Assembly (NCBI GenBank): GCA_035222895.1
Contig: JAVYIG010007197.1
Span: forward strand, 1-64,000
Origin: Strongylocentrotus droebachiensis
Taxonomy: Eukaryota > Echinodermata > Echinoidea > Camarodonta > Strongylocentrotidae
Reading direction: 5' to 3'
Length of the DNA stretch: 64,000 nucleotides
Shown: one piece after another, positions 1 through 28,300 of the stretch
How the letters are laid out: each line of letters starts with the position of its first letter
How positions within the stretch are numbered: the stretch's first letter is position 1
Program-made: the position numbers and the translations under genes
The notes under the pieces: model-generated
Seen by the model: only the letters and a program-made list of their open reading frames with translations
The model's database searches: none
Told to the model about the DNA's origin: nothing

Positions 1-192
1 CAGCATCAAACAACCAATCATGCTTTGTAAACTATGTAGCGAGACGAGAGAGGTAATAAATTAATAGATTAAATGTACACATATATATTGCATCACTGTT
101 TTGTGAATACGCAATATGAAACTCACAGTGTGATGTTTTTGTTTAACAGCGAAAAAGAGTCAACTGGGAGAGAGAGAGAGGGAGGGAGGGGA

Positions 193-230
<38 letters not shown>

Positions 231-1006
231 TACATGTATAAACAGAAAGATTAAAATACTATGTCCCTTTTGCAGCCAACATCAAATTCTTTAGAACTTT
301 GCAGGAATTATGAATATGTCATGTATGTCCTATCTGTGAAATTTAAACATTAGCAGTGTCCTAATATTCAAATTATGCAAGGAAAACCATTAACTTGCTA
401 AACTTCACTGTCAGACACTATTGAGTGACTGACTGTTTTGTTTTCCTTCTTTGGTAATAACATACATAAAATGAGCTGTAAAGGGTACATCTATAACCCA
501 CTTCTTGAAATGGCCAAAATTAAACTGATTGATACTTTGCGCAGCATAAAATGTACAACCATTTGGTACAATGGTCTGAAAATTAGACTATAACTTACTG
601 GCACTATAGCTCTTAAGTCAATTCGACAACTAATAATTGTTATTTTCCCACTTAAAGACATTTTCAAGCCCTCTTTTTTTAGGGAAGTTCTAAATTAGTA
701 TTTACTTTCCAATGCTGTAAGAATTTAACCTTTTCATTTGTTGGGCCTGCAAATGAGATAGTACCTTTAATGGAGAACAAGAGAAAGCGCTCTTTTTGTA
801 TGTCTTTGCTCTGTATCTTCTTCAACTATTGTCAAACATCCCCCATCATGGTAAAGATGCATGTGAATGTATCGAAGAGGGAATATTCTATACATATTTC
901 CATACTTATGCCCATCTATAATTATTATAATGAATCAAGTACATATACATACACAGTAGGTTAACAAACTTGTTGACCCTTCTCTCCGTGATCCTTGTCC
1001 ATGCAG
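1..1006. other. upstream intron sequence of the rabphilin gene
   Basis: AT-rich sequence with a GA repeat at 164-230. I see no exon supported by splice sites and similarity. The preceding rabphilin exon (zinc-finger part) must be further upstream. Confidence 0.5.
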
Positions 1007-15996
<14,990 letters not shown>

Positions 15997-16019
15997 AAAA
16001 GTATACGTTCTTAGAGATA

Positions 16020-16186
16020 CAGTCAAACCTGTCTTATATAGTGGCCACTTGTCTAGAAAGGCTACCTGTCAACAGTGGCCATACATGTTGTCACCCTTGA
16101 GAGAGAAATGTATGTTGTAGAACCTGTCTACAATGACCACATTTTCTGTTTCCCTTGGATGGCCTTGTAGTAGACAGGTCTGACTG
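16020..16186. mobile_element. Tc1/mariner-like MITE, copy 1
   Basis: Ends cagtcaaacctgtc and gacaggtctgactg are inverted repeats flanked by TA on both sides. The interior repeats 'cctgtctacaatgaccaca'-type sequence. It begins 23 nt after the rabphilin stop codon, so it is probably in the 3' UTR. Sister at 19327-19482. Confidence 0.75.
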
Positions 16187-18424
16187 TATAATTATGTACA
16201 TTTAGGATTTTTGTTGTGAAATACAAATGTTTGTATTGTTTATTATGGAGATACATCATGTACATGTGTAGCGCAAACTTATACATTACGTACATGAATA
16301 CCTGTAGTTCTGATCAAGGTTCATGTAGATTGTACATGTACCTGAAAAGTTGACTGCTCTCATTTGAGTAAAATGAACCAATCTGTCTCCATAGATCAGT
16401 CAAGACATTTTCTTTTAAATAATTGTTTTTTAGGGGGAAACTAAAGTGAAGTCTGTAGAAATCTCCATGATAGTGTTCTTTATGTCAGTGGAGATCTTTC
16501 CTGCTAGATACGTACATGTATCTTGAGTAGATGTTAAGTAATAGTAAATGTACGTCATTCTGTTCTGAATGAGCAACTCTTCCTTTAGGCCTATTTGAAT
16601 TAGAAAGTAGATATACATCTACTTTTAGAACTAGAATTTGATATCAATCTGTCATAGTTCTTAACTGAACATGTTTTTCCAACGCTACATGTATGTATAA
16701 CCCTGATTCCCAATAGCTACATGACAATTTAAAAAGCCGGGTATATACTTGTAGAATAACATGCACAAAGAATAGAGAAGATTGCAATTTTGTTTACTGG
16801 TTGGCTACACATTATGTCACAGGATAATGAATGGGACTTGAAGAAGGAGAAGAAGGTGGAGAATTAAGAAAGTAGAAATTATTTGCGTAAGTATAGATAG
16901 TACACAATCATTTGAAATCTGCATTTCCATTTGACCAACTCTTATGAACACAGTTGCTAGGTTGTCAAAGCATTTAAATGCATGGCAGCTGAAAGGCACT
17001 GTAACATCCTATAAATAACTATTGCAGTGACGATTAATTCTCTGGAACCTATAGCTCTATAATTCCTTTGTGCAGATCTCCATAAGGTAGACTTTAGATA
17101 GGATCTAGAACTGTAATAATAATAATAATTATATTACATTTATAAAGCACGTTTTCATTTAGATAGGATCTAGAACTGTAATAATAATAATAATTATATT
17201 ACATTTATAAAGCACGTTTTCATTTAATAGATACAAAGCGCATAAAAAAGAAATACAAACAAGCAAAAAGAGAAACATTATCATACAAAGCTTTAATACA
17301 TTAATTACAAACAGAGAGGAATAGAATATTACAACCAATTAGAAGAGATGTGTTTTCATACACTTCTTGAAAACTGAAAGTATGGCAATTCTTAAGTACA
17401 GGGGGTAAGGAGTTCCAGGTTTTGGGGCAATAACAAAAAAAGCCCTATCACCTATCTGTTTACTGGTATTACTGCAATCCCTAGACCTACTGACTAGGAT
17501 TTAGAATTTACAACCCAAGATACTTTTTTTTGTAAGGTCTAATGGTTGAGACTAGTTTGTAGAACCATTAGCCTTTTTAGTCTAAGAATGAAAGAATGAT
17601 GGTTTAATAAGGCTGAATATTCTGAGACAATGCTCATCAGCTAGACTCTTTTGTTTCAGTAACATCTTTAATGAAAATGTTGTGACTAGACTACGAATCA
17701 GAAGAGATTTTATGAGTATTAACAGTGAAATGCAGTCATAGAATCTGGCATACTGTAGAAGAGAGTTAGTGCAATGGAGGATAGTTTACAGTTGTTAGCT
17801 CTCTAAGCAGTATTTTGTGGTCATTGTAGAAACCTTCTTATTCATTGATTTACAATGTTTCAAAATTGTCTTTTCTTTTGGGGAATACCTTATTTCTTTT
17901 AAATGATAATGTAGTTGTTTTATTCACTTGCTCATTTGCGATTGATATTTCTATCTACTCATTATTTTTTATATTACACTTTGATTTTTTACTATCGTTT
18001 TGAAACTGTTTAATTTCAGATGAAGAATTTCTGAAAGATGTTGAAAGTTCCTTTACTCCGCCAGTATTATAGGGAAAAGGGATGTGTATCTTGATTTAAA
18101 GGTTGTAGTAATTTTCCTATAACGTGCAAATAAGATTTTAAGTAAAGTATTTTTTTTTAAAACCTCATTTTTAGTGTGGCTATACCTGTATTTCAATTTG
18201 GATGGCAAATTAACATGTGTATTCTAAAATATTTTTAACAAAATTTGATTTGATCCACAAATGGGAACTTTCAAATTATTTCCTCATCATCTTCAATATT
18301 GAAGCTGTAGTGTTGGCCAGGATTTAATAAGTGAAGTACAGTCTACATGTTATGAAGAATTTGTTCTGAATATAATGCATTGTAACAGCTGGAATGAAAA
18401 GACACTATGCACCGGCATGTATAT
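16187..18424. other. rabphilin 3' flank / probable 3' UTR and intergenic DNA
   Basis: No gene seen. It holds a perfect 65-bp tandem duplication (17096-17160 and 17161-17225) and a stretch at 17226-17600 that looks like a dispersed repeat ('gagttccaggttttggggca'). Confidence 0.45.
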
Positions 18425-18580
18425 TAAGTACCCTTTGGAGTGGAAAATGTGCACACATTCTGTGCGGGTAAGCCTGAATCCAATGACCGGGGTAATAATA
18501 TATCTGTAAAGCGCTTAGGCACATCGTTGGATCGGTGTATTGAGCGCTATATAAAAAAACAGATTATTATCATTATTATT
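18425..18580 (+). mobile_element. 3' fragment of a tRNA-headed SINE
   Basis: Carries 'gtaagcctgaatccaatgac', then 'cggggtaataatata' and an aaagcgctt tail, shared with the 3' half of the SINE at 36279-36600. The tRNA head is missing. Ends in a tta-rich microsatellite. Confidence 0.7.
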
Positions 18581-18920
18581 ATAGAAAGTGGTCGCTTTAT
18601 TGAATAGATGAACTTGAACTTGAACTTGACCTGGATGGATATATGGATTGGACATTTTACATAGAATTTTACAATTGATTGTATATGAACATGGTTAGCC
18701 TGTCTGCATTCCAATCACATTTATTGATGCTTCTGTTAGGAAACTTTGAAAAAAAAAAAAATTATTTTTATCGGTAGGCGCACATGATTGAACCATATAC
18801 CGTATACAGGTGTCACCACATATTCTATTACATATAATGCATTATGATATATGCTATTTTATTGTTAATTACATTGTTTTATTTATTCATTGTCTTTCTG
18901 AAAAAGAGACATATATATAT

Positions 18921-19140
18921 GAGGAGGCGTGATAGCTCAGTTGGTGGAGCAGTGGTCTCGTAATCCGGTGACCCGGGTTCGAAACCAAGTCGATACGCGA
19001 GTGCCCTTTGGTAAGGCATTAATCCTCATTACCAGGTCCCTCGGAGAGGACCTATTAAAAGCCGTTGACCGTCTGGTTGCTTACTTACAAGCATTTATGC
19101 TTTCTTAGCAGTCAGGTAAAATAACCACCATCACCGCCAT
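18921..19140 (+). mobile_element. tRNA-Thr-like SINE
   Basis: Head has A box tagctcagttggtggagc, anticodon-like tctcgtaat (CGT, Thr) and B box gggttcgaaacc. The acceptor stem cannot close, so this is not a tRNA gene. The body contains ggtaaggcattaatcc and runs to a weak end near 19140. Confidence 0.7.
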
Positions 19141-19326
19141 CTCACATGAAGAAAACATAATAATTAATTCCCCCATATCACAACTATTATTACTTTTAAA
19201 GTACATATGTACATGTATTTGGCATCACCTGTGCCTGGGAGGAGAAAAGCGAGCTGAATCACTACAACTGTTTGGGTTCTCCTCCCGGTGTAACTTATTG
19301 GGATGTCCAGGTAGAAGGTACATGTA

Positions 19327-19482
19327 CAGTCAAACCTGCTCTAGTGACCACCTGTCTACAAAGACCACATTTCTTGTTTTCCTTGAGAAGGGTTTGTAAT
19401 TGAAACATATACTAAAGGAACCTGTCTACTGAGACCACTTTTTGTGTTTCCCTTGGGCGGTCACTATAGACAGATTTGACTG
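19327..19482. mobile_element. Tc1/mariner-like MITE, copy 2
   Basis: Ends cagtcaaacctgctc and atagacagatttgactg, flanked by TA. Same family as 16020-16186. Confidence 0.75.
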
Positions 19483-20825
19483 TATTATCTGTTCACTTTA
19501 ATAATGAAACAGAGAAGAATCAATAGGAATCGATGTTTGAAAGTTCATTTATGATGAGCATTAATTTGTAGACCAAGTTGACAGAGAAAAGGTTACATTG
19601 TATGGGAAAGAAGAATAGTTGTTCTGAAAGAATTTGAAGTGTACATTTGTGAATGATGAACTAAAGGCTTCCAAATTTCAAAACATTAGGGAGAATGAAT
19701 CTGCTTTAGTTCATTGTTAATTGTTAGTTAAAACATTTTGGCAGTTCGGCCTTATTTTGAGAGTGAAATGAGAATTAACTTTTAGCCAGATCGAGTAGCA
19801 GTAGATGCATGAATCATAGACTGGATTACTCAAATAACACATGTAGGGAGATTTAACAGTTGTATAGTATAAAGTTACTCTAAAAGAAAATATGTAACAC
19901 AAGTGTAGCAGACTAATATACGTAGAGTGTCGATGTAGAATTGATGTATAGAGATCAATTTTATTTCATTACTGGCATTAATGAATGTTAATGAAAGAGT
20001 TTCGTCCTTCTTTTTAATCACTTTTTTATCCCTTAATTGTAATTACAACAAAATTAGAATACCCCCCCCCCCTCTACACACACACACACACACACACACT
20101 AATGAAGTTCAAGGGCTCAATATGTTTTATTTACAAAACAGAGCTTTCAAAAAGTATTTGTAGCATTGGTAGTACTAAATTTCTTGTAAGTTAAATACCT
20201 TTGTGTCTTCAGGTAACATTTCTAGCTTTCATTCCATAAGATAAAAATAGAGAGATAGATAATCACATATTATGGTCTTGTTTTTTGTAAAGGGACTTAA
20301 TAAAAAAAGAACAAATGAATGTGCAAGAGGATTGAAACCATTCATGTAGTACTTTTTCAAACAGAACATGTCCATCTACAGGCTCTGGTATCCTAGCAAA
20401 CATTTTGTTTTTGTTTTTAAATTTCTTTGTTTCTCTTTTCTTTTTTTTTCTTTTTTGGTAAAGTTTTGTGCCCTTGTAAAACCAAAATAAGTATAAGAGT
20501 CATGTCGAAAGAGTAGAATGCCTTGGGTAGTTTAGTAATTGAGAAAGTTTCAGAGATTTTGTGAAATGTGCAATTACAGTTGAAATTATAAATGTTAAAA
20601 AAAATGAATTACAGACCCTTAGTCTGGTGTAATTTATTTGGTTGATTTTTTTAAAATAATTTGTATTTCCATGAAATGTAAATACTGTAAATACATATGT
20701 AAGGTCAGAACTATATGAGGTCATGAAGTGCATTAATTGCCAAAGCACCATATTCTTCTTACGTGTATGAAATGAACAGAGGTATCTAAGAAAGTAGACA
20801 AATAACGTTATAATAATGATAGCAT
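19483..20825. other. intergenic stretch without a recognisable gene
   Basis: AT-rich, with a C run and (AC)n at 20060-20098. Open frames are short and have no recognisable similarity. Confidence 0.5.
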
Positions 20826-21097
20826 AATCATATTGGATATTTTTATATTGTGCACATATATACACACCAGGCAAGGAGCCCAAGGCGCTCCAATACTTAC
20901 CCCGGCTCTGCTAGGGTAACGATTTCTGTACTCACAGCATTCAAGGAATTCCTTCCTACCGGTGCCTATTCAACACCTGGGTGGAGAGTGGCAAATGTAG
21001 ATTAATGTCTTGCCAAAGGACATTAGTGCTGCGGCAGGTCGAGCCATGTGATGTGATCCTCAGTCTTAGGATGTATCCACTAGATCACGACACCTCT
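20826..21097 (-). mobile_element. tRNA-His-headed SINE, full-length copy
   Basis: Minus strand starts 'gtgtcgtgatctagtggata' and has a B-box-like tcgacctgccgc (decayed). The body matches 1543-1806, with ccaaggcgctccaat near the 3' end. About 270 bp. Confidence 0.75.
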
Positions 21098-22590
21098 AAA
21101 ACTAGTCTTGATGGTTTTAGGGTAATTAAATGTAGAAAAGTGACGTAGTAATTTGATATATATACACTAGTATGATTATATGCTCACTTTTTTATACAGT
21201 AGAGATGATTTTTTTTTCAATAAAAATGAAATAATCTCTCATGAAAGATACACCCTAGATGGAGGTAGATATTTCTTCTCACTGTTCATGCAGGCGGTTC
21301 ACTTTTATTGGAAGTAGCGCCAAACAGATTTGAAGTGTTCTCTTATTAGACAGCAGAATCTTTCTTTACAATTATTTAGACAATTCATTTCCATAACATT
21401 ATTTTCACTAGGGCTTACACTGGAAAGAGAGAGAATACGAGAGAAATCATTGTATCAGATTAGTTTTAAATGTTTTATGACATTTGGAAAAAAAAGTAGA
21501 ACTTAATGGTCATGTAGGAAATATGTCTTAGTATTTGAATTTCTCAGACAATTTTAATAATTGTTTTATTTAGGCCGTTTTGGAAAGATAAGAGGACATT
21601 GTTGAAAGGAAAGTTTCATGTAAAGAAATAAAACCGCACTGACATTTCTTATTCAAAAGGTATTCTCCACAATTGCATAGATTTTAGAATCACAAATGAA
21701 TCTATATCTTCACATCTATTTAATTCATGTGACTTGCTAATTGTGTATAAAAGTATTTTCATGCTCTAAGAACCATATTTCCAATGGACACATGTACTGA
21801 TCACATTCCACTGATAAGTAGTGAAATGTACATTGCTACATGCACTTGTATGTTACAACATTGTAATGTACCATGTATTTCTGTAACATAATAACAATGT
21901 CTTGCCTCTATTACATATGATATTGTACATGTCAAAACAAAGTTATTCCTGCTTATTCAAAAGAAGATGATTTTCTCTGTTTTTTCAATCTTTTGAGATC
22001 TCAAATAGTTACCCAGTTATATAACTATTATGTATCATATTGTATCATGGTGTAGTAAAAGTGAATGTGAATGTTCATAATGATTTTTATGTGCCTTGAT
22101 GCTGTACAAAGAATAGAAATCCTTCTAAATGTTGCCATATTATATCTTTGGTGTATTTATGTATTCTATTCTAAAAGAGAAAGTCGGTCAGTCATGATAT
22201 ATGTATAACTCTATATGGTAGATTCTATCGTTAGAAACGGAAACATGTTACATAGCTGTGCTATTGTCGGCAATTTTGTGCTCCAATATTTATAATAAAA
22301 AAAGAACCTTCTGGTCTAAGATATGAAAATTTTCAAAAGTTTTTTGAGCTTTTTGACTGTGTGATGATTAGTATAGAATAACATTCATTAACTTTAAGGT
22401 TTCACCATACAGGTCATCCTGAAAAGGACTGTTGGATTTAAGAGGGGATGAAACAAATAATTTAAAAAGGATGTGAGAGAGTTAATCTTTCTTCTTTTTT
22501 TCAATGGAAGAATACTTGATATTGCAGTGAGACAGGTAGAGGAAATCAAGAGAGGTCTTCTTTCGAGAGTGGAGTGCTGAAAAAAACTGG
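21098..22590. other. intergenic stretch without a recognisable gene
   Basis: AT-rich single-copy-looking sequence. No exon with supported splice sites or protein similarity was seen. Confidence 0.45.
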
Positions 22591-22594
22591 TAAA

Positions 22595-22990
22595 CCAATT
22601 TATGAGAGAGAAAGAGAGAGGGAAAGAAAGAGAGAGAAAAAAAGGAAAAGTGAGAGAGAGAGAGAGAGAGAGAACAAAAGAGAGAGTTGGAGAGAGGCTC
22701 AATGTTTTGAACACGGGTTGACGGTTGGCATAGAACTGTAGATTGGTATATACACATTATACAGCAGAAAGAAGAAAAAAATGAGTGATCTAATGTTGGG
22801 AGGATGAGAGAGAGAGAGAGAGAGCGAGAGAGAGGAAGGTATAAAAGTGAGGAGAAAAGACTCGAAGCGTAGAGAGTGATGCATGAATACGCAAAATAGC
22901 TAGAGACGGGAGAGAAAAAGGAAAGAGGGATCGAGGCCGGGAGGGGGAGGGGAAGAGAGAGAGCAAGGAAAAGGAGGGAGGGTGGAGATA
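22595..22990. repeat. GA-rich low-complexity region
   Basis: Interrupted (GA)n and GGGA tracts. The Ser/Leu-rich minus-strand frames over it are artefacts. Confidence 0.88.
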
Positions 22991-24179
22991 CACGTGTGTT
23001 GAATTGAAAGAAATAGAGGTGCATGAAGAGACAGAGACAAACTGAAAGAAAGTATTATGTTTTCCCCCCAATTTCATTGGAACATAAATTGGACGGGGAG
23101 ATAAAACAACAGAAGAAAATAAGTTTCAAAGTACTTGCATTACTTTTTTAGTTTATTTATATTTCAATATCTGGCTTGGCATATTATTATTGTGTACATC
23201 TGGATACTAACAGGATTTCAACCATTACAATATATTTCCATCATTCATGATAATACATTTAAGTATTCTATAGTTATTTACATTTGCAATCATTGATAAC
23301 ATACATTTATATTGACATGTAAATTAAAGTTCAATGACATTGTAATTCACACACTTAAAGCTCGATGAGACTAGTTTTGGTAAGCCCCTAACACTTTCCA
23401 TTTGATTTATTTGTGATCTTTGTTGATAGAGAGCAAGAAAGCCACAATTCTTTAAAATAACAAATGTGAAAAAGAGGTGAAAGTAATACTTGTACACCCC
23501 TTGGTCAGGAGCCAAAAGGGCTTTAATTGAATACTTTTAACATATCTTTAATAACACCCTTCTGGCTCTGCACAGACTATATGTTTCTTTATTTTGTAAC
23601 TCCTTCGAGAATGTTTATCAAATAAATTTCAAAGAACGGGAATATTTTGTTTAAAGTGTCTGTATCCAAGAGGATCTTACTCATTGTCTATGCGTTTTCC
23701 GATTTAAATAATTATTTTAAAAAAGTATTAATGACAGGAAAATGCATTGTTTGTATTTTGAAAACCACAGTATCAAAATAATGATTGTGCATAACACTAG
23801 TATGAGTTTGATTTAAACAAAAAAAAATCAGCAGTACATGAAAGCATAAGACTACATATTAAAGTACACTGTACTATTGCTGCATAAAATTAAAGATCTT
23901 TTGGCAAGAATTTTAAAAAAAATAGTTGCATCTAATTTTCAGATCATGTCACATGAATAAATGCAAACTTCAACTTAAAGCAAAAAGAAAATAACTGAAT
24001 ACGGTATTCAATCGAATTTCAATTTCTGTTCTGTATGCACAATATATCAGCCTACATATTAAACTGATTGTCTTTACTCATGGTACCCTCTATAAAACAA
24101 GAAATTAGTGATTGTTACGCCTTTATACTATCTGGAATTATGTATACATTGAATCCATCATTATCATCATCATTTATCA

Positions 24180-24440
24180 AAGTACTGACATTCCCGCCAT
24201 GATGACACTCCCTCCCTCCACTTCTTCTTGTCTCAAGCATCCTCCTTATTTAGACCAACCCAGTACTACTTTCTTTCTTCACCATATCTTTCCATAAAAA
24301 TGTTGGTCTTCCTTCCCCTCTTATGCCATCCACTTCAATATCCCATGCTCTTTTCACAAGTTCATCATCTTCCCTTCTAAACACATGACCCATCGATCTC
24401 AATCCATTTATTTGACAGTCACTTACTTTCTCTTTGCAGT
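24180..24440 (-). pseudogene. LINE ORF2 C-terminal fragment (RTE-like)
   Basis: The minus strand encodes LRSMGHVFRREDDELVKRAW and RGEGRPTFLWKDMVKK, the GH-x-x-R-R-ED ... GRP-x-x-x-W-x-D tail common at the end of RTE-type retrotransposon ORFs. It breaks with stops on both sides. This is a dead fragment, and the clade assignment is tentative. Confidence 0.65.
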
Positions 24441-24446
24441 GGGGGC

Positions 24447-25213
24447 ATGTGTAATATATGGAGGTCAAATAATCTTGGAGATCATTCTAAGTCTGTCCTG
24501 GTCATTCTAGAGATATGTACCTGGTATAATGATGAAAGATTTCAAGCTAGCTTTGTCCATCACTTTCTCCTAGGGGTTGTGGTATATGCTAGATCCACTG
24601 TTCAACACATTCTAAAGATCATTCCAAGTCATTCTAGAGGTTCAGAAACATACTCATGGAGAACATTTGATGAGAGAGAGAGAGTTCAAGGTGGGTTTAC
24701 AAATCACTTTCTCCTGGGGGTTCTTGTATGTGCTAGATCCAATCTTCAAGACATTCTAGAGACTTATTTACATACTCAAAGAGAAGATTTGAAAAGATAT
24801 TTCAAGCCGCATTCATCCATCTCTTTCTCTTGGTGGTAGTGGCATGTATATGCTAGATCCACTCTGCAACACATTACAAGGATCATTCAAAGTCATTCTA
24901 GAGATTCAGTTACATACTCAAGGGAGAAAATTGTACGAGATATTTCAAGCTAGATTTGTCCATCATTTCCTCTTGGCGGTAGTGGCATATGCTAGATCCA
25001 CTCTTCAACACATTCTAAGGATCATTTGAAATCATTCTAGAGATACAGAAACATACTCAAGAAGAAAATTTGACGAGATATCTCAAAGTGGATTTACAAA
25101 TCACTTTCTCCTGGCGGTTGTGCTATATGCTAGATCCACTTTTCAACACATTGTAAAGATCATTCAAAGTCAAGGAGAAGATTTGGTGAGAGAGTTCAAG
25201 GTGGGTTTGCCCA
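24447..25213 (-). repeat. tandem decayed copies of the FERRY3 terminal exon
   Basis: At least five copies, with anchor positions near 24558, 24703, 24816, 24957 and 25100, period about 110-145 bp. All are related to the exon end at 25214-25321. On the minus strand a copy reads IFRM-C-stop-TVDLAYTTTPRRK-stop against the exon's [23 protein letters not shown], so even the stop context is preserved. The array sits directly downstream of the stop codon, probably in the 3' UTR. Confidence 0.85.
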
Positions 25214-25321
25214 TCACTTTCTCTTGGGAGTTGTTGTATGTGTAAGATCCACTGTCCTGGACATCCTGAAGATCTGAGGCAGCATGGAGCTCAGCTGAGA
25301 GAACAGATCATCTGATATACC
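25214..25321 (-). CDS. FERRY3: FERRY3 exon 13 (terminal coding exon)
   Basis: Acceptor ttactctccag, phase 0. Encodes [20 protein letters not shown] and [12 protein letters not shown], then TGA at 25216-25214. It matches the family's C terminus in position and motif. Confidence 0.9.
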   Translation of the reverse strand, partial: GISDDLFSQLSSMLPQIFRMSRTVDLTHTTTPKRK

Positions 25322-28300
25322 CTGGAGAGTAAAATGAAAAGAGCAATAAATACACCATTTATTCATTCATAAATTTCTGTAAAAAGTAAAGATGAGAAAA
25401 GAGATCTTGTACGGGTGTTCAAGTCATCCGCGGTATCAATGTCTTAGTTCTTTATAATAAATTGTTGAAAAATATGGTTATAGATACCCCCTGGATATCA
25501 TTAAAGGTTTGTTGCTGTTCATTTATTCATAAATAATATCAAAGATTGAAGACTGATGATAATACATGTAGTTTAATAATATCCCACAAAAAATACACAT
25601 GCTGTTTTGATTTCAAACAGTAATCTCATAAAGTTTAGAAGCAAAATTTCATAAATCTGTTAAGACTTAGGTTGGACAATATCATCAAGGATAATTCTTT
25701 ATCATGGTCAATGTTTTTGGAGGCATATTTTTTTGTTAAATCCATAGGAACAAAGGGACAGCTAGTCACATCCCCCCCCCCCCCCCATACAATCTATGAC
25801 AGTCCAGGTTAACGTTCAAAGAATATTTACCACTCCGAGTATCAAATTGACAACTTCTACAACATATCAAAGTTATGTTACAATTCATGTTTGGGCCAAA
25901 CAAAGATCTCAAAGGTATGTAAACCCACCTCGTACATCTCATACATGAGGAACTCATACAAAAGGGACAGCTAGTCACATCCCCCCCCCCCCCCCCTCCT
26001 TCCCCCACACCTAATCATAACATGGAATTGATTCGCTACATGAGTCGTTACAGTATTAATTACCTTTGGTACAACAAACTGAATGGTTCTCGATTCGTTC
26101 CCTCCCCATGTGGCCATCTCCATCATGAAACCTTTCACACACTTGAAGACTAGTTCAGCTCGCTTGATACACCAAGGTATTGTCATTTCCTGTATTTAAA
26201 ACAGATATACAAACATGAGTTGTCAGACAAGCACAAGAAAATACGAGTGGGAATAGGACACTATTAAAGTCTACATGTATGGCACAGAAGAAGACTAAAT
26301 GCGTAGCTCAATATTGCTATTTCACTAGATTTTTTCTTTTGTGTACTATATAGCTAGAAAACGGCAGTAAAACAAACATGTTGAAGGCTAGAAAATATTT
26401 GAAATGTTTGTACACTAGTATTGTTTTCATCTTTTATTGTAAATTTGAGCAAAACCTTGATTTTTTTTGTTTACTATGTCACTCGTTATATGTTAGTCAT
26501 GAATTGGTTTGTGTACTTCATGTATGTCTCTTGAAACATGCAGATCAATGAAATATATGTATTATCATAAACTTGTGAGCTCATTGAGAACATCTGACTG
26601 TTAACAAGAAGGTCAAAGGTCGAAGGCTGTAACTTGTGTGTTAGCATGCTTAAAATACAATAATACAAACTTGTAAAAAAGGAAAATAATACAATCTATG
26701 ACAGTCCAGGTTAACGTTCAAAGAATATTTACCACTCCGAGTATCAAATTGACAACTTCTACAACATATCAAAGTTATGTTACAATTCATGTTTGGGCCA
26801 AACAAAGATCTCAAAGGTATGTAAACCCACCTCGTACATCTCATACATGAGGAACAATGGGAGTGTGATGGACAGGATATCAAACTGAACAGCGTACTTC
26901 AAGATGTTCCGCAGCGCGAGGATACAGCGATGCCGGGAGTTGATGTCGTTGGATCGTAAGCTGTCATCTGACACTAGATGGAAGATGATGTGACACTCTG
27001 CAAGATTGGAATGCCTGGTTACGTAGAAATCACCTGTGTGATGATGGGAAGCAAGATTCTCTTTCAGTTTCAGTTTTCAGTTTAGTTTCTTTTATTTCAC
27101 ATGAAAAATACAACACATTAACAAAACATAGCATATTTACAAAATTGATATTCATGAACAATAAAGACATCTACGCAGCATAAGTTTGCATGGCATTTAC
27201 ACTGAATCATTTTGAAATTACATGTGGAAAAAAGGAACTTAATAAAAAGCATATAAGCTTGTAGAATTTAAGTTCCTCAAAATAATGTTGACACATGCAG
27301 TGTCATTCATAATAAGGTAGAAGTATAATAATTAAAAAGCAAAGTATACAGACAAAAACAATGAAATGATATGGATGTAAGAAAGAAGAGAAATAGGAAG
27401 AGAAGGTAAAGAATGGGGGTCAGAAGAAGAATGAGAAGAGAGAAAAGGAAGTTTTAGAATAGAATGTTCAAGGTCAGGAGTCACAGTAGGGACAAAATAG
27501 TATAGTTGTTCATTACACGTACAAATTCAATAATAACAATTTGATATTTAAGCTGTTTGAGATTCAGATCAATGGTGCTTTTTTTTCATAACATCCATAT
27601 ACACTTTTGAGAGGTGTAATTTTTGAAAAACAGTGAAACCAGAGACAAGTGTGAATACGAGCTTTGAGTACAATTTCAAAAGTGCATTATTCTAGTGTAA
27701 TACATGGTTACATTCCTTTAAAACTGTCTCTCACATTTATCAATTAACCCATTGGCTATGTTAACTTGGTAGTTGCGCAATAAAGCTTTAATGGGCAAGA
27801 CAGAATTCAGTTGTCAGCGGGTTATTCTACTCCAGTTCTATGGCCTACTTTGAAATTGTTGTATACATGTATGTTGTGTGTAAATATCAACATATTGATT
27901 TGCTATTGATCTGCAAATGGTACATATTAAAAAATCAACACAATTGCCATTTCTATTTGTGTGTCAACTTCATTGATCCACCATTCATTCATTCATTCAG
28001 TTATTCATTCATATATTCATCTATCCATTTATTCATTCTTTCATTCATTCATACATCCATCCATCTGTTCATTCATTTATTCATTCATATATTCATCCAT
28101 CCATCTGTTCATTCATTTATTCATTCATATATTCATCCATCCATCTATTCATTCATATATTCATCCATCCATCTATTCATTCATTCATTTATTCATATAT
28201 TCATTCATTCATATATTCATCCATCAATCTATTAATTCATTTATTCATTCATATATTCATCCATTCATCTATTCATTTATTCATTTGTTCATATATTCAT

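Noticed and set aside
18012..18072. Exon-like segment: acceptor 'gtttaatttcag' then an open DEEFLKDVESSFTPPVL-stop in phase 1
   Set aside because: It could in principle be an alternative last exon of rabphilin after exon 14884-14980, but it would drop the end of C2B. It is only 17 codons, and I know no family member with this tail. Too short to separate from chance.
18921..18995. Possible tRNA-Thr gene
   Set aside because: A and B boxes are present, but the acceptor stem does not close and the sequence continues as a SINE body. The His-like (1750, 21060, 36290) and Val-like (54330) heads were rejected as tRNA genes for the same reason.
27050..27560. Possible LINE 3' end ('tttatttcacatgaaaaata')
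   Set aside because: Composition is suggestive, but no coding similarity or matching tail was seen in the window.
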